Assembly: GCF_019097595.1 (NCBI RefSeq) | Contig: NC_080727.1 | Coordinates: forward strand, 5,647,501 to 5,711,500 | DNA from: Hemibagrus wyckioides | Taxonomy: Eukaryota; Chordata; Actinopteri; Siluriformes; Bagridae | DNA: 64,000 bases | Direction of reading: 5' to 3' | Shown here: in pieces, positions 10,653-22,920 of the stretch | How the letters are laid out: each line of letters starts with the position of its first letter | Position numbering within the stretch: the stretch's first letter is position 1 | Notes under the pieces: model-generated | What the model saw: the letters and a program-made list of their open reading frames with translations, nothing else | Databases searched by the model: none | Told to the model about the DNA's origin: nothing | Translations under genes and position numbers: made by a program

Positions 10653-11895
10653 AAATTCAAGACACATAACCCTAACCTAACCTCGCCAAGGTAGGGCAGC
10701 AACACGGTCAAAAAAAAAAAGTATATACCTCAGACACCAATGATGTGTCTGTGATTGACAGGGGAGACAGGAAAGCCATACATCTTATCCAGAGAGCATG
10801 GCCAATGTTGCCATCTTGGACTCTCAGACACAGACCCGTACAGCATAATTCCCAAAACTCTCACAATATCATCCTTATTAAAGCCCGACAGTGTCTGCGT
10901 AGGTGGCAGCGACAAATCCTCCACAAAAGTTTCTCATTAATCTCTTCACTTCATAATTTCTTCAGCTCGCCATCCAGTTTGTTTAGATTCACATGGGGTG
11001 TGGCATATCTCGAATGCGAAATCAGCCAGATTTTCCGAAGGCTGACACATTTCCTTTTAATCACCGCTCTCGAGCCACAGGGACTTCAAGCACAGATGTC
11101 CTAATCACTCTGCCTCACATTTTCAGTCATCGATCCCATCGAAACTCCAGGGCCTTCCATCCAGAAACGTGTATTTCTTTTTTTTTTTCTTTCCCTCTCA
11201 CACGTCGTACTAATGCAACCTTGATGAGTACCACAACAAAACCTTCAGTCGCTCTAGCTTGAAACTCCCAATTAGTTTTAAGCCAGTCAGCCAGTCCTTT
11301 GAACAGCTCTGCTGAATTATTAATCTGCTCTCCTCTCTTCACCCTCTTTATTTCGTGTCAGGCTCCACAGCCTCTCCACAACAAGCACCAGGAAGAATGG
11401 TTCTTGCTTTGCATGATGAAACATGTTTGTTCTTCACCTTTGTAATTCAAGGTTATTTTGCTACCAAACTGAATTTGGCTCTTTTTTGGCCTGCCGGGCC
11501 TCAAAAGCAATAAAATGCTTTTTTTTTTTTAAAAAAATAAAATAAAAATAAAAGGTAACGCTGGCTTGATGACTACCCCTTCACTTTATTTTTTTTATGC
11601 ATCAATCCGACAAGTGGTTCTCACATTGTTTATTTATATAAAAGTTTTATAATTTATGATAGATAAAAAAAATAAATAAATGCTGCAGTCGGTGAATTGT
11701 GCCTTATCCAGTTTTAGCAATTCATCATTTTTTTCTACATTATAGATTGCTGGTGAAAGCCATATTTTGACTCCTAACCACACATGCATCAAATTCTGAT
11801 CAATATCTGTATAAATATATATTTAATATATATAGTTTAAATGTGTGCATTCTTTGCAAAATGACTCAAGTTGTTTCTGACATGATGTTTTTCAG

Positions 11896-12121
11896 CCTGC
11901 GACCGTTAAGACCCACGCCATCATTGAGCGCACCGCTAACTTCGTGTGCAAGCAAGGGGCCCAGTTCGAGATCGTGCTGAAGGCGAAGCAAGCCGGGAAC
12001 TCGCAGTTCGACTTCCTGCGCTTCGACCATTACCTAAACCCGTACTACAAACACATCCTACGAGCCATGAAGGAGGGACGATACACACCCGCCTCTGAAA
12101 GCAAGCAGGACCAGTCTCGGG
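11896..12121 (+). CDS. sfswap: SFSWAP window exon 4: SURP1 domain
   Basis: A 226-bp exon encodes residues 126-200. The first SURP (SWAP) module spans about residues 131-176. [19 protein letters not shown] forms the helical start with the conserved glycine (GAQFE). [20 protein letters not shown] carries the signature F..L....Y..YY positions of the module. SURP modules mediate protein contacts in splicing complexes; in some family members they bind SF1. After the domain comes [10 protein letters not shown] and a polar tail. It starts in phase 0 and ends in phase 1 (CGG G). The donor is GTAAGA, and the next intron is only 97 bp. Confidence 0.98.
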
Positions 12122-12218
12122 GTAAGATCCAGCAAAACCCCACCGCATTAATACTAAGCACCAAGTAGTCACTGAATTCAGTGTGCATATTTTAAAAACG
12201 GAATATTGTAACGTACAG

Positions 12219-12343
12219 ATTCCAAGTCCGGAGATGACGACGACGATGACGCAGACGATGACGACGACGACGGCGATGGCAGTTACCTCCATCCCAGCTT
12301 GTTTGCAACCAAGAAGAGCTCACGTCTAGAGGAGATAATGAAG
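12219..12343 (+). CDS. sfswap: SFSWAP window exon 5: Asp-rich tract and SYLHPSLF motif
   Basis: The exon completes an Asp codon (G plus AT) and encodes residues 201-242. A run of six Asp, Ala and six Asp (residues 206-218) precedes [20 protein letters not shown] and EIMK. The mammalian protein has a mixed Asp/Glu tract followed by [13 protein letters not shown], so the identity is clear. The tract here is pure Asp apart from one Ala and is written almost entirely with GAC and GAT, a codon mini-repeat prone to length change. It ends in phase 0 at a GTACAA donor. Confidence 0.97.
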
Positions 12344-12603
12344 GTACAACCTGTGTCCAGCAACACCTGTTGTTTGTTTGTTTGTTTGTTTGTTTTTGTT
12401 CGGCGGTAGCGCTCCTAGAGTAAAAAAACGAGTCCAAATTGTTAGCAAGGTGGTTGCTGTTGTATTCCAGGTGGTTTCTAGCATCTTGAGAGAAGTGGAC
12501 ACCTATAGGTAGAACTTGTGCTGTGGGGTTTGTTCAATATGGTCTACGCGATGGCTTCTCAGGTGGTGTTAAGGGTTCTCACACTGTTCTTAGGCAGTTG
12601 TTA

Positions 12604-13078
<475 letters not shown>

Positions 13079-14367
13079 ATGTAAAGATTAAAAAAAAAGT
13101 GGATCCTGGCGAGTCAGATTTATTTATGTAAATTAATAGCTGAAGGCACATCATCAAGTAATTAATGACCTAAAACTCACGTATCTTTTTTGGGATTGTA
13201 AAGAATGGCGCCTCAGACGTCTCAGAAATCTCATTAACAGGAAACTTTTATCACTCGCTATTCACTGATGTTCATTGCTAGGCAAAAAGAATTTTTACGA
13301 AACCTTCACAAATTTTAGTTGAATACTTGAACCATGTAACCAAAATAACTTTGTGTTTTTTTTTTTTTTTAATTTTTTTACACATTCTACTGCAACAGAA
13401 GTATGTTTTAGAAATTATACAAGACATGATAATGGGCTGTATAGATGCTTTCAAAAAAGAAGGCACTAATGCACCCATTCAGCGAGCGGGTTCATCTCGG
13501 CGTGAGTCCTAATATTTAAACCTGCCTCTGTTTCAGCATTTAAAAGCCACCCACTGTAGAATCAATTGAAAATACATGTTAAGACGTTCCATTTCCTGAC
13601 ATAATTGGGCCTGCTATGAAGGCATCTGACATCAAAGTGCTTTGACTTTTTTCTTTTTTTCCCCCCCCCATTAGTTATATATGACAGCAACTCAATTACC
13701 TGATTTAATATTCCGTATGTTTTCTGCTCTGTGTTGCCGGGAGGCATTTAAAGTGAGCATAGAAATGAAAGATTTATACAAGAGATAAATAAGACCATGT
13801 CTTATCAGGTTTCCTGTCATAATTCAAACAACTTTTGATCACGCTTGTGAAGTTTTCTCAACGCTTTTCTGTTATAATGGCAATTATATAATTTCGAGAA
13901 CACAGCGTTCAAAGTCATACGGTTTTTTCATTACTATTTTTTTTTTTTTAAATTAAGACAGCCATTGAAAATACTTGGTATGATTTTCCCCTAACAGTGA
14001 TTACAGTCATTTCCAGACTAGACATTTCCTTTGTCTGTACAGAAGAATAAAATTCTATATAGTCCATTATTTCATTGTTGAAGTCACATAATTATACTGT
14101 ATTTTGATTTTGCACACCTTCTCCCCAGTGAGCACTGGTTTTGTCACAGGGAGTCATCACTAGGATGGTGCTTTGTGCGAGGAAATCTTTCATAGATAAT
14201 GGAAATAAGTTTTCTGTGATGTATAAAGGCATGTTCATGAGAAATCCAACACAGAAGTAATAGAGACTGTAAACATCACACTTAAAGTCCTGGAATGCCT
14301 TGTAGCTATAAACCTTTAGGTAGATGATGCCAGGTTCAAGGTTTAATCCAGTTGTTCCAGTTGTTGG

Positions 14368-14562
14368 GAAGTGGTAGCTTAGGGGTTAAGGTATTGGGCT
14401 TCTGATCAGAAGGCTGTAAGTTCAAATCCCAGGTCCACCAAGCTGCCACTGCTGGGGCTTTGAGCAAGGCCCTTAAGCCTCAATTGGTCAGTTGTGTAGA
14501 ATGAGATAAATTGTAAGTCACTCTGGATAAGGGCGTCTGCAAAATCCCAGAAATTTAAAAAT
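14368..14562 (+). mobile_element. tRNA-derived SINE (family 1), near full-length
   Basis: The order is box A-like TAGCTTAGGGGTTAAGG, box B-like AGTTCAAATCCC, CAGGTCCACCAAGCTGCCAC, GAGCAAGGCCCTTAAGCC, then CTCTGGATAAGGGCGTCTGC. It is the best family 1 copy in the window. Confidence 0.88.
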
Positions 14563-14704
14563 GATGTGGTGGTTGTTTGAGGCGGATTTTTCATTCATTT
14601 TTAAACTTCTCTTATCTTATAAGTATCTTTTGCTTGCTTGATCTTTGCCTCTATGTGAAGTTTCACCTAGCTCAGCTATGGTATTTTCAGTGCTAGCATA
14701 TAGT

Positions 14705-14985
14705 CAAATCCCATCCATCCATCCATCCATCCATCCATCCATCTTGTCCTGAGCAGGGTCATGGGAACCATGGAACCAATCCAAATCCCTGGTATTGGAA
14801 CCAATTCCAGGCAGGGAGCATCCTGTATGATCTCACACACACGTTAGAGATAACAACCAATCATCCTACAGCATATGTTTTTGGACTAGGCGAGGAAACC
14901 GGAGTGGGTGGAGGCGTGAATCAAATCCCCAACACCTGATGTGTGAGGCAAACACGCTAATCACGAAGCCTCTGGACCCCCCCCG
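14705..14985. mobile_element. LINE 3'-tail repeat (L2-like) with (CCAT)n
   Basis: A (CATC)n run is followed by GAGCAGGGTCATGGGAACC, then TTTTTGGACTAGGCGAGGAA, ACCGGAGTG, GTGAATCAAATCCCCAAC and GGCAAACACGCTAATCACGA. The layout matches a very common fish LINE 3'-end repeat that I associate with L2-type elements. It ends in poly-C. No reverse transcriptase frame remains. Confidence 0.65.
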
Positions 14986-15485
14986 GGCAAATTTCATTTC
15001 CAGATAAATACAAAAATTATACTTGCGTCACTAGCTGCAGAAAGATGTACCACCTGCTTGGGCAAAAAATGAATCACTTTATAGCTCAGCAAATTCCGTA
15101 AGATATTCTGTCACTCGAGAAGTTTATAGGCCTTGAGGGCCTCGTTCTGTTCTGTATGCCTGTTGTGTTTCAGCTCCCAGGACAGCAGAGCTTTATAATC
15201 AAGCTGTAGACTACTGATAACCGGACTTGCATTTGTTAGGAACTTGTGTTGCTGGAGGAAATGGACTTGTACTCTGTGCTTTAGTGAATTATATCATCTG
15301 TATTGTCTGGTTTTATCTTCGTACATTTGATAAGTCACAATATATCAAGTAAGGTTAAGATCGTATGGCAGCTTGACCAAACGTAGACAAGAAAATAAAG
15401 CTGTAAAGCATTGGTGCTGGAGACTCCTCACCAAAAACTTTTTTCAAATCTGTTTATATAGAGTGGTCATCATATCATATCTATA

Positions 15486-15800
15486 TACACCGAACAGGTA
15501 TAACATTATGAGCACTGACAGGTGAAGTGAATAAGACTGATTATCTCCTCATCATGGCACCTGTTAGTGGGTGGGATATATTAGGAAGCAAGTGAACATC
15601 CTCGAAGTTGATGTGTTAGAAGCAGGAAAAATGGGCAAGCACAAGGTTTGAAGGGCCAAATTGTGATGGCTAGACGACTGGATCAGAGCATCTCCAAAAC
15701 TGCAGTGTGTGGTGTTCCCGGTCTGCAGTGGTCAGTATCTATTAAAACCGGTCCAAGGAAGGAACAGTGGAGAACCGGTGACCGGGTCACGATCATGCAC
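15486..15800 (+). mobile_element. Tc1/mariner-like family A, 3'-truncated copy
   Basis: It starts ACACCGAACAGGTATAACAT. The + strand then encodes [18 protein letters not shown] in frame and the start of the next transposase helix, shifted out of frame by a small deletion. The copy ends abruptly around GTGACCGGGTCACGATCATG, with no right terminus seen. Repeat X begins directly behind it. Confidence 0.85.
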
Positions 15801-15808
15801 TGTATTAG

Positions 15809-16036
15809 TCTGTCCCTTCAGGATTTTGTGATTTTTCTTCACAATTACCTGCAGATTTTCTACAGCTTTGGGCCAAAACATGTCTTGTTTGCTGGAAGTT
15901 TATAAGAAGAATGTTGTGCTTGTAATTTCGCCCATTCAACTAGTAAAAAAAAACACCAAAAAACTAATCACAAATTTTGAATGAAGCATTTTTGGCTGCA
16001 ACAATCACAAAAAACTCCCCAAATTCCTGGAGGAAC
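15809..16036 (-). mobile_element. Repeat X copy 1 (non-autonomous DNA element, TIR-like ends)
   Basis: The left end is TCTGTCCCTTCAGGATTTTG. The right end read backwards is TCCTCCAGGAATTTGGGGAG. On the minus strand it shares GCAGCCAAAAATGCTT and GCGAAATTACAAGCACAACA with copies at 16976 (+) and 24262 (-). There is no coding capacity. The superfamily is not identified. Confidence 0.6.
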
Positions 16037-16448
16037 GAATCCAAGCGCGTAAATCTCGCACTTGGAATTTGTATCATTTCTGACCAATCAAAATTGAGAA
16101 TACTAAAGCAGTGTGGTATTATAAAGTGCTTAAGAGTGCACTTCTTCTGCCAACTAATCCTTAAACCGTTCCGTATTGTTTTTGCTCTGCTTCTTGTTTG
16201 GGATCTTGCCCCAACCCCAGCACTCATCAATATCCTTTATTGATCAAGCGATCGAGCAATCAGTGTATAAATCTCATATCCCATAGCTGAGATTTTCATA
16301 CACATTAAGTCATCAAGTCTCTCTAAGCTATACTTCTGCGACATGCTTCATTGAAGAAAACGAAAGCGACCCTTCTTTGTGATAGATGGTGGATGTGGAT
16401 GTGGAGGCAGTAGCTGGGTTTTGAAAGTGTATTATTTTTCCACTCCAG

Positions 16449-16593
16449 CCTTTACAGGTCATGGACCCAGATCATCCATTGGCTGCACTAGTTCGTAAAG
16501 CTCAGCAGGAGAAGAATGGAAACCTAGCCATCACCACCAAGCCTGAGGAAGCGGTCGCAGCACAAGCACCACCAACTGATTACACCACTGATC
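16449..16593 (+). CDS. sfswap: SFSWAP window exon 6: PDHPLAALV segment
   Basis: The exon encodes residues 243-290 in phase 0: PLQVMDPDHPLAALVRKAQQ, then a polar Lys/Glu/Ala-rich stretch ending APPTDYTTD. It corresponds to the SFSWAP block PLKVVDPDHPLAALVRKAQ and, at the end, YTADS. It leaves in phase 1 (C) at a consensus GTAAGT donor. The acceptor is CACTCCAG after a T-rich tract. The exon links the acidic tract after SURP1 to the YCLAPPPPG linker. Confidence 0.97.
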
Positions 16594-16975
16594 GTAAGTA
16601 CAATGCCTTACTTAAAATTCTTGCATCCAGGCTGCAGGTTTATTTTTATTACAAATGTAATTTGCAGAAAAATGGTATTTATTTGCACCAATAAGCTTTT
16701 TATTTCTTTAATCAGGATCTGTTATTTTATATTATCACCCCAATACCCGTATGTTCCCCTGCCCTACGTTGAGAAACACCACTTGGTCTAATGATTTGTA
16801 ATCTTGTAAGCCTTCCCTTTCGACTCTGGTTCCTCGTAATGTTTCTTCTAACATGAGTTATACCAGGTTATTGACACCTCTGGCATTAGTAATTGTATCT
16901 ATTTGGATATCTGGCCCAGATACATGGTTAAAATGCTCTGCAAATAAAATTTAATAGAATTAAACAACTTCGAGC

Positions 16976-17925
16976 TGACGTCAGTCCCTCTAGGATTTTG
17001 TGGGTGTTTTTATTGGTTTGCTCAAAAATTCTTGTTTTTGCTATATTTATTTTATTTTTGGAAGTAATTGTTACAATCAAAAATGCTTGAATCTTTTTTT
17101 GTAGTAATTATAGTAAAAAAAAATGCTTGATTTTGTTATAGCCTTTTTTTTGGCAATTTTTACAATCAATAATGCTTGGTTTTGCTACACTTTTTTTTAT
17201 TGGTTACGATCAAAAATGCTTGATTTTGCTATAGCTTATTGTTTTGGTATTAATTATGATCAAAAATGCTTGAGTTTTTGCAATTCTTATGATCAATAAT
17301 GCTTGATTTTGCTACAGTTTTTATTTTTTTTATTGTTTATGATAAAAATGCTTGATTTTGCTGCAGCTTTTTTGCAGTAATTATAGTAAAAAATGCTTGA
17401 TTTTTATTTGTTTTTATAAATTGATTTTTATGATCAAAAATGCTTGATTTTGCTACAGCATTTTTGTAGTAATTATAGTAAAAAAAATGCTTGCTTTTGT
17501 TATAGCCTTTTTTGGCAATTTTTACGATCAATAATGCTTACATTTTGCTACACCTTATATACTTTTTGGTATTAATTATGATCAAAAATACTTTATTCTT
17601 TTGCAATTCTTATGATCAATAATGCTTGATTTTGCTACAGTTTTCAATTTATTTTTATTGTTTGCGATAAAAAATGCTTGATTTTGCTACAGCTTTTTTT
17701 TTTTTTTTTTTTTTGAGTTTTTTGTGCTTATTTTCTGGAAAACTACTTGAATTAACAAAATTGCAAGCACAGTATACTTTTAAAGTTCTGCCAGTGAACA
17801 CACACATGTAATTGCTTTCTATGATAGTTGACCCAAATCTGCTGAAAATCTATGTTCATTTAAACAAAATTGCAAGCTCCTAGGAACATCACAGCGCTTG
17901 CTTGATTTTGCGTTCTCTTCTTAAG
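16976..17925 (+). mobile_element. Repeat X copy 2, expanded by an internal minisatellite
   Basis: The left end GTCAGTCCCTCTAGGATTTT matches copies 1 and 3. The right half has ACTTGAATTAACAAAATTGC and AAGCACAG, as in copy 3 (ACTCGAACTGGTGAAATTGT read backwards). Between them about 14 diverged units, each containing AAAAATGCTTGATTTTGCTA, extend the element to about 950 bp; the other copies are 230-350 bp. Confidence 0.65.
17075..17700. repeat. Minisatellite, unit about 40-50 bp
   Basis: Units contain AAAAATGCTTGATTTTGCTA followed by CAGC, a T run and a GTAATTATAGT- or TTATGATC-type spacer. Unit length varies with the T runs. Confidence 0.85.
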
Positions 17926-18699
17926 GAACTGTGATGTACCGATAAACTGTCCAATTAAAAACCTGAGCCAGACGGAGTTTCTTACTGTGACATTACTGCA
18001 GTATTGAAGCGGCTTGTTAGAAATGCGACTTTCGTTCTTTATTACAGTACGAGCTTTTTAAAGCTGGAGTTAGTTTGTTGACTAATTAAGACCGTTAAGA
18101 TCGATGTCTGAGCATGGCTCTAAAGAGAGCGACAGTGATATAAACCTCTGAAAGTACTGCTTCAGTGAAGTGCCGAGTCTGGTGGACTAGATCATTACTT
18201 CTGTGATCTACTTCCCAGTGATTTACCTCCTAGGAATATTTCATCATTGACCAGAACGTTTGAACCACCAAATGACCGGTATCGCACTTGATTTGAGGGT
18301 CCAACAGAAGCTGTAGGAGTCAGAAGTAAAACGAGTCCAACAATGAGTATAATTAACAGGTTTCTAATTATGTGCCGCTCGATTATAACCCCTGTGGTGC
18401 TGGTGTCAGAATCTGAATAATTGTTCTTTGAAAATAACCGTGGTGTCTGGTTAAATTGGTTCACTCTCATTAAGACAAATATTTATCAGCACACATTTAT
18501 TACCAAGAAGGATAAATAGTAATTAAGATCTGTGAAAGATTCCATCAGCATTATGGACTGCTGCACTTAAGGGATTTTGTGCCGTTACGTTTTTAATAGG
18601 TATTTCAGAGAGCGTGTTAAAGACGATATGAAGGATGATGCAAGGTAGGTGAAAGTTGATCCTGTGACTGGGGACATGCTTCTGTCACACTTTAGAAGG

Positions 18700-18716
18700 A
18701 GAAGTCTTTATTATTA

Positions 18717-18749
<33 letters not shown>

Positions 18750-18905
18750 GGCACAAATGCATTACTGCACTGTGAAATTCTTTGCTTTGTATATCCCAAT
18801 GCCCGAAGTTGGAGTCGGAGGACAGGGAAAGCTATGATGTGGGTTTAAGGGCCCAAGAGTGGCGGCTTTGCAGTGCTGGGGGGTTGAACCCTGAGCTTCC
18901 AGTTA
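18700..18905 (-). mobile_element. tRNA-derived SINE (family 2) with (AAT)n tail
   Basis: The minus strand reads GGTTCAACCCCCCAGCAC, then TGGGCCCTTAAACC, ATTGGGATATACAAAGCAAA, GAATTTCACAGTGCAGTAAT, a long (AAT)n and AAGACTTCTCC. The trinucleotide run at 18706-18750 sits where other copies have ATAATAAAGGCTTC. Confidence 0.75.
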
Positions 18906-21475
18906 ATAACAAAAAATAATACCTGGCTGACATTTCCAACACTGCAATCTTTGCATCAGTCATAAATATATATTATTCAGGTCTAGGAATCATTTTTGTT
19001 TAATGCATGTTCATGATAAGTAGATTTTCCTAAATCACTGATAATATCGTATCATTTCTTGCGTCACCGTGCTCCCTGAAAGCAGGCGTCCTCGTCCGGT
19101 TCTCGGATTGATGCATGTTGCATCACATTACCATGACTTATTTAAGTTTACCCTGAGCTACCCCAGACTGAGCGGAGGCACACGCGTTTGTAGATCAGCA
19201 GAGAACGAGGAAGCGTACCGCATACGAGTTTCCACGCTCTCTTCCTGGAAGTGTTTCATCCTTGGGAATACAAACGAAGGACCACATTAGTGCTGGTTAA
19301 AAATGAATAGAAAATTAATTGGGTCCCCCCCCCCTAAAAAATATGAAGCATCTTGTTGAGTTAACCAGATTTGAACTTGCAGCAGGGAATTTCTGTTTTG
19401 TGAAATGTCCTCTTTATAATAGCTGACAGTTTCTTTATACACAGCATGACTTATTTTTTGTCTTCTGCCTTTGTAGTGTTTAAAATTGCATGAAAATGAA
19501 TGCTCCCCCCCCCACACACATTATTCCAAGCGGTTTCACCAAGAAAAGCTTGAGTCTGAGGTTCAAAACTGTCGAACCATTGGATAAGTTTGTCGAGAAT
19601 GCTTTACTTTCTCTGTCAGCTATTATCTTTTTCCGCTTAGTTTATGCAAATCCAGGCCTTGTGACGATCGACTACCCGTGATGCTCTTTTTATTCCAGCA
19701 TGCACCGGTCATCACCAGTGATTCACCTTTACGCCAGTGCAATTTCACCCAGCATGAACGGTTCCTCTCGTCTGACAGGGCTCGGCTGTTTCGAGCGCGT
19801 TCGCTTCTTCTATTATTCGTTTCTATTAATGCAATTTATTTGTCGTGACCGCAGTAAATAAAGCCGCTGACGAGGCCGCCGTGCCCTACCTTAATTCGAT
19901 TCGTGCTTTCGTTTTGCTTTGTATGAAACCGTAATATACAAGCCTATTTATTTCCTGCCACTTAACGTCATCCGGTTTGACCCGCCGCAGTTTGGAGGTT
20001 TTACAGCTCTGGCCTCTTGTTAGCGCCGCATACCGCACGTCACCTCCACTCATCAGCTCCAAGTCATATTTGTCAAATTTCTGCCCTGTCAAGCGCTGAT
20101 GAGCTTCCAGTGTTTATACAGAGTAGATTTTGCACTCAATTAAATGGGCTTCTACCGTCGTAAGTGCTTCAGTTTTTATCTGCAACACTGCCTCTGTGAG
20201 TTGTCCTTGAGTGTGTTCTGGCAGGCTACTTTTAAACGTTTTCCTCAAGCTTTAATTTCCAATTCTTTTTTTTCTCCAAACCCCATCCAATTTGCATTTC
20301 ACGTGGTCTTTTAGACAGCTCTTGGATTGTCTGGTTTTTGTACCAGCACAATAGTTTGTGCCGCTTTATATACAGGAAACACCGGAAAACTATACTTTTC
20401 TGTTTTTCAGTTAAAAGAGCGCGGAACAGCTAATCCGCTAAAGGAAACGGCGGCTTTATCAGGTTTAATCAGATTTGTTAACTAATAGAAAACAAGAGGG
20501 TGGGGTTTTTAACCGTGCACAGTGCTGTCCAAAATATCTTCACTCCCTTTTTTTTTTTTTTTTTTGCTGCTGCTTGTTAGACTTTTCACGTTAGCAGTGA
20601 TTATACCTTTAATCCTCCTGTTAGACTGGGAAAATTTCTTTGAATGGATCCTTAGGAAAAAAAAGGCCATTACACATCAGTGTTTACTGCGGAAAGCTTG
20701 TAATGGTCTACCTGACCTTGCCCAAATCCAGCTGCGATGATTAGGATAAATTTCATTACTATGCACATCTGCTTTTTGCCGTCAGTGTAAAGGGAATAGC
20801 ACATAGACTCCGAATATCGAGGTGGCTATCAAGTCTCGGATAATGTGAGGTCTAGAGCTGTAAGATCTGTTAAAAGACCACTGTACATTGTTCATAACTA
20901 TTTATAACTACCTGTTTGTAATAACAAATGCACCCCTGTTCATAAATCTCCCACTCCCTCCTGTATATATTGCCCCTATAGCTGTTTATCTTTCGGAAAT
21001 TATTGTAAATATATCACTATGCACTTCTGGTTAGATTTTAACTACATTTTATTGGCTTTGTACATGCACTTTGCAATGAGAGTAAAGTCTAATCTAATCT
21101 CATCTAAACTGTCATTTTCTACACAGAAGACATGCACATGTAGTTTATAGAATTTTATTAAAACTGGTAATTAAGCCAAGAACAACAACAAAACCTGCGT
21201 AAAAGCTTGTGCAATTGTGATTGGGGCTTTAGACGACTTTTAAACGGTTTCTACCGTTTTTCTCTGTAATGATGTAACATGAATACGAAACACGTGTGAC
21301 CACTCTCCTCACTTTTCACCCCTCAAAGCCAAAGGCGATACTATTTTCAATCTGCGATAATTAGGGTGCAGAATAAGGCGATGGTGCATTACGGTCAATC
21401 TCACAAGCCTACTTTACATGATACAATTCTCTTTTTATGTAGTCCAATAAATTTGTAATCACTGGTGTAGCGAGG

Positions 21476-22460
21476 ATAAATGGGCGTTTTACAAACAGCC
21501 TAAAAAGTAAAGAAAGTAAATATAGTATAAATTTGGCACAAAAAAAATAGCATTTATGGTCCAGAAAATAGAGCATAAATTTGAAATTTGGGAGAAAAAA
21601 ATTATCGGTTATAGTCCAGAAAATATAGTATAAATTTGAGAAATATATATAAAAAAAAAATAGTGATGATAGTTTAGAAAATATAGTATAAATTTGAGAA
21701 ATAAAAAAAAAATAGTGTTTAAAGTTTAGAAAATATAGTATACATTTGAAATTTGGAGAAAAACAATTAGTGTTTATAGTCTAGAAAAAATAAAATAAAT
21801 TTAAATTCTGGGGAATTTAATTTTACTGTCTGGGGAATAGTCCAGAAAATATAGTATAAATTTGGGAAGTAAAAAATTAGCGTTTATAGTCCAGAAAATA
21901 TAGTATAAATGTAATATTTGGGAAATAAAAAAAATGTCTTTTATAGTCCAGAAAATATCGTATAAATCTGAAGTTTGTAGGTAAAAAAATGAGCGTTTAT
22001 AGTCCAGGAAATATAGTAACAAATTTGGCTTGTATAAATGTAATATTTGGGAAATAAAAAAAAAATGTCTTTTAATAGTCCAGAAAATATCGTATAAATC
22101 TGAAATTTGGAGGTAAAAAATAGCGTTTATAATCCAGAAAATATAGTATAAATGTAAAATTTGGTGGAAAAAAAAATTGTTTACAGTCCAGAAAATATAG
22201 TATAGATTTGGAATTTGGTGCAAAAAAATTGAGCGTTTATAGTCCAGGAAATATAGTAACAAATTTGGCTTGAACAAAAATACTGTAGTTAGCCCAGTAG
22301 TAAGTTCCTCTATGTAGTTCCTCATACCATAACTACCATAACTATTTGTAGTAGCAAGGTTACCATAAAAACAGTAATAAATGGGCATCTTTTTTTTTGG
22401 TCTAGAAAATACAGTATAAATATAATAAATAGACTTGAGCAAGAATGCTGTACTTATTCC
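21476..22460. repeat. AT-rich satellite, unit about 57 bp, about 15 copies
   Basis: Each unit contains TATAGTCCAGAAAATATAGT, then ATAAATTTG, AATTTGG and a run of A with GCGT. A longer period is visible: the stretch with CCAGGAAATATAGTAACAAA and TTTGGCTTG occurs near 22002 and again near 22243, with the same unit variants in front. The long minus-strand open frame (21801-22442) is a by-product of the period. Confidence 0.88.
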
Positions 22461-22920
22461 AGTCTCAGTATTGTCATCCTTAGTGTATGTAGTTTATTAA
22501 TCTATAGCTGATTTAAAATACAATAAATCGGTAAACTACCGTAACTAACTGGAGAAGCACTAAAAACACTAATAAATGGGTATATTACAGATAGAAAAAA
22601 AAAAAGTACTATAATGCTCTGCTTCTCAGAATGGTGTTAAAAAAAACCACCCAGTCTTTATATTTAGAAAATATGGTTTAGAAAATTTGACCAACAGAGC
22701 TATTTATTTTAATTGTTCATGTACTGTCTTCTTTGCCGTTTATAGTTTTTCCTACCATAACTGCCTTAAAAACGTAGTAAATTATCCAACCATCACAAAT
22801 ACTAGGCTACTGTAAAGACGCTAATAAATAGGCATATTGTAAATAGCTAAAAAATTACACCATTTTTCTCCCTGTACAAGGAAGACAAGAGGATCAGTGT
22901 AGTCCAGAAAAGACAGAATA
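22461..22920. repeat. Outlying units of the AT-rich satellite
   Basis: Motifs of the satellite recur in degenerate form: AATAAATGGGTATATTACAG (22570), AATAAATAGGCATATTGTAA (22826), AGAAAATATGGTTTAG (22667) and GTAGTCCAGAAAAGACAG (22899). CATAACTACC-type spacers lie between them. Confidence 0.6.

Larger units (their letters stand above)
6406..11895 (+). other. SFSWAP intron, 5.49 kb
   Basis: It holds a GT/AT microsatellite, a hAT-like element with a nested SINE (8355-8928) and a minus-strand SINE (10418-10652). I see nothing recognisable in 6690-8350, 8930-10400 or 10660-11890 apart from poly-T and poly-A runs. Short open frames there lack family resemblance. Confidence 0.7.

Noticed and set aside
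14368..14440. A tRNA gene suggested by box A- and box B-like sequences
   Set aside because: The same head occurs at five places with the same non-tRNA body and tail. It is a SINE; an intact cloverleaf with acceptor-stem pairing is not present.
21801..22442. A 213-codon minus-strand frame with repeated FLDY/YYIFWT segments
   Set aside because: It tracks the 57-bp satellite exactly, and the A-rich unit rarely gives stops on that strand.
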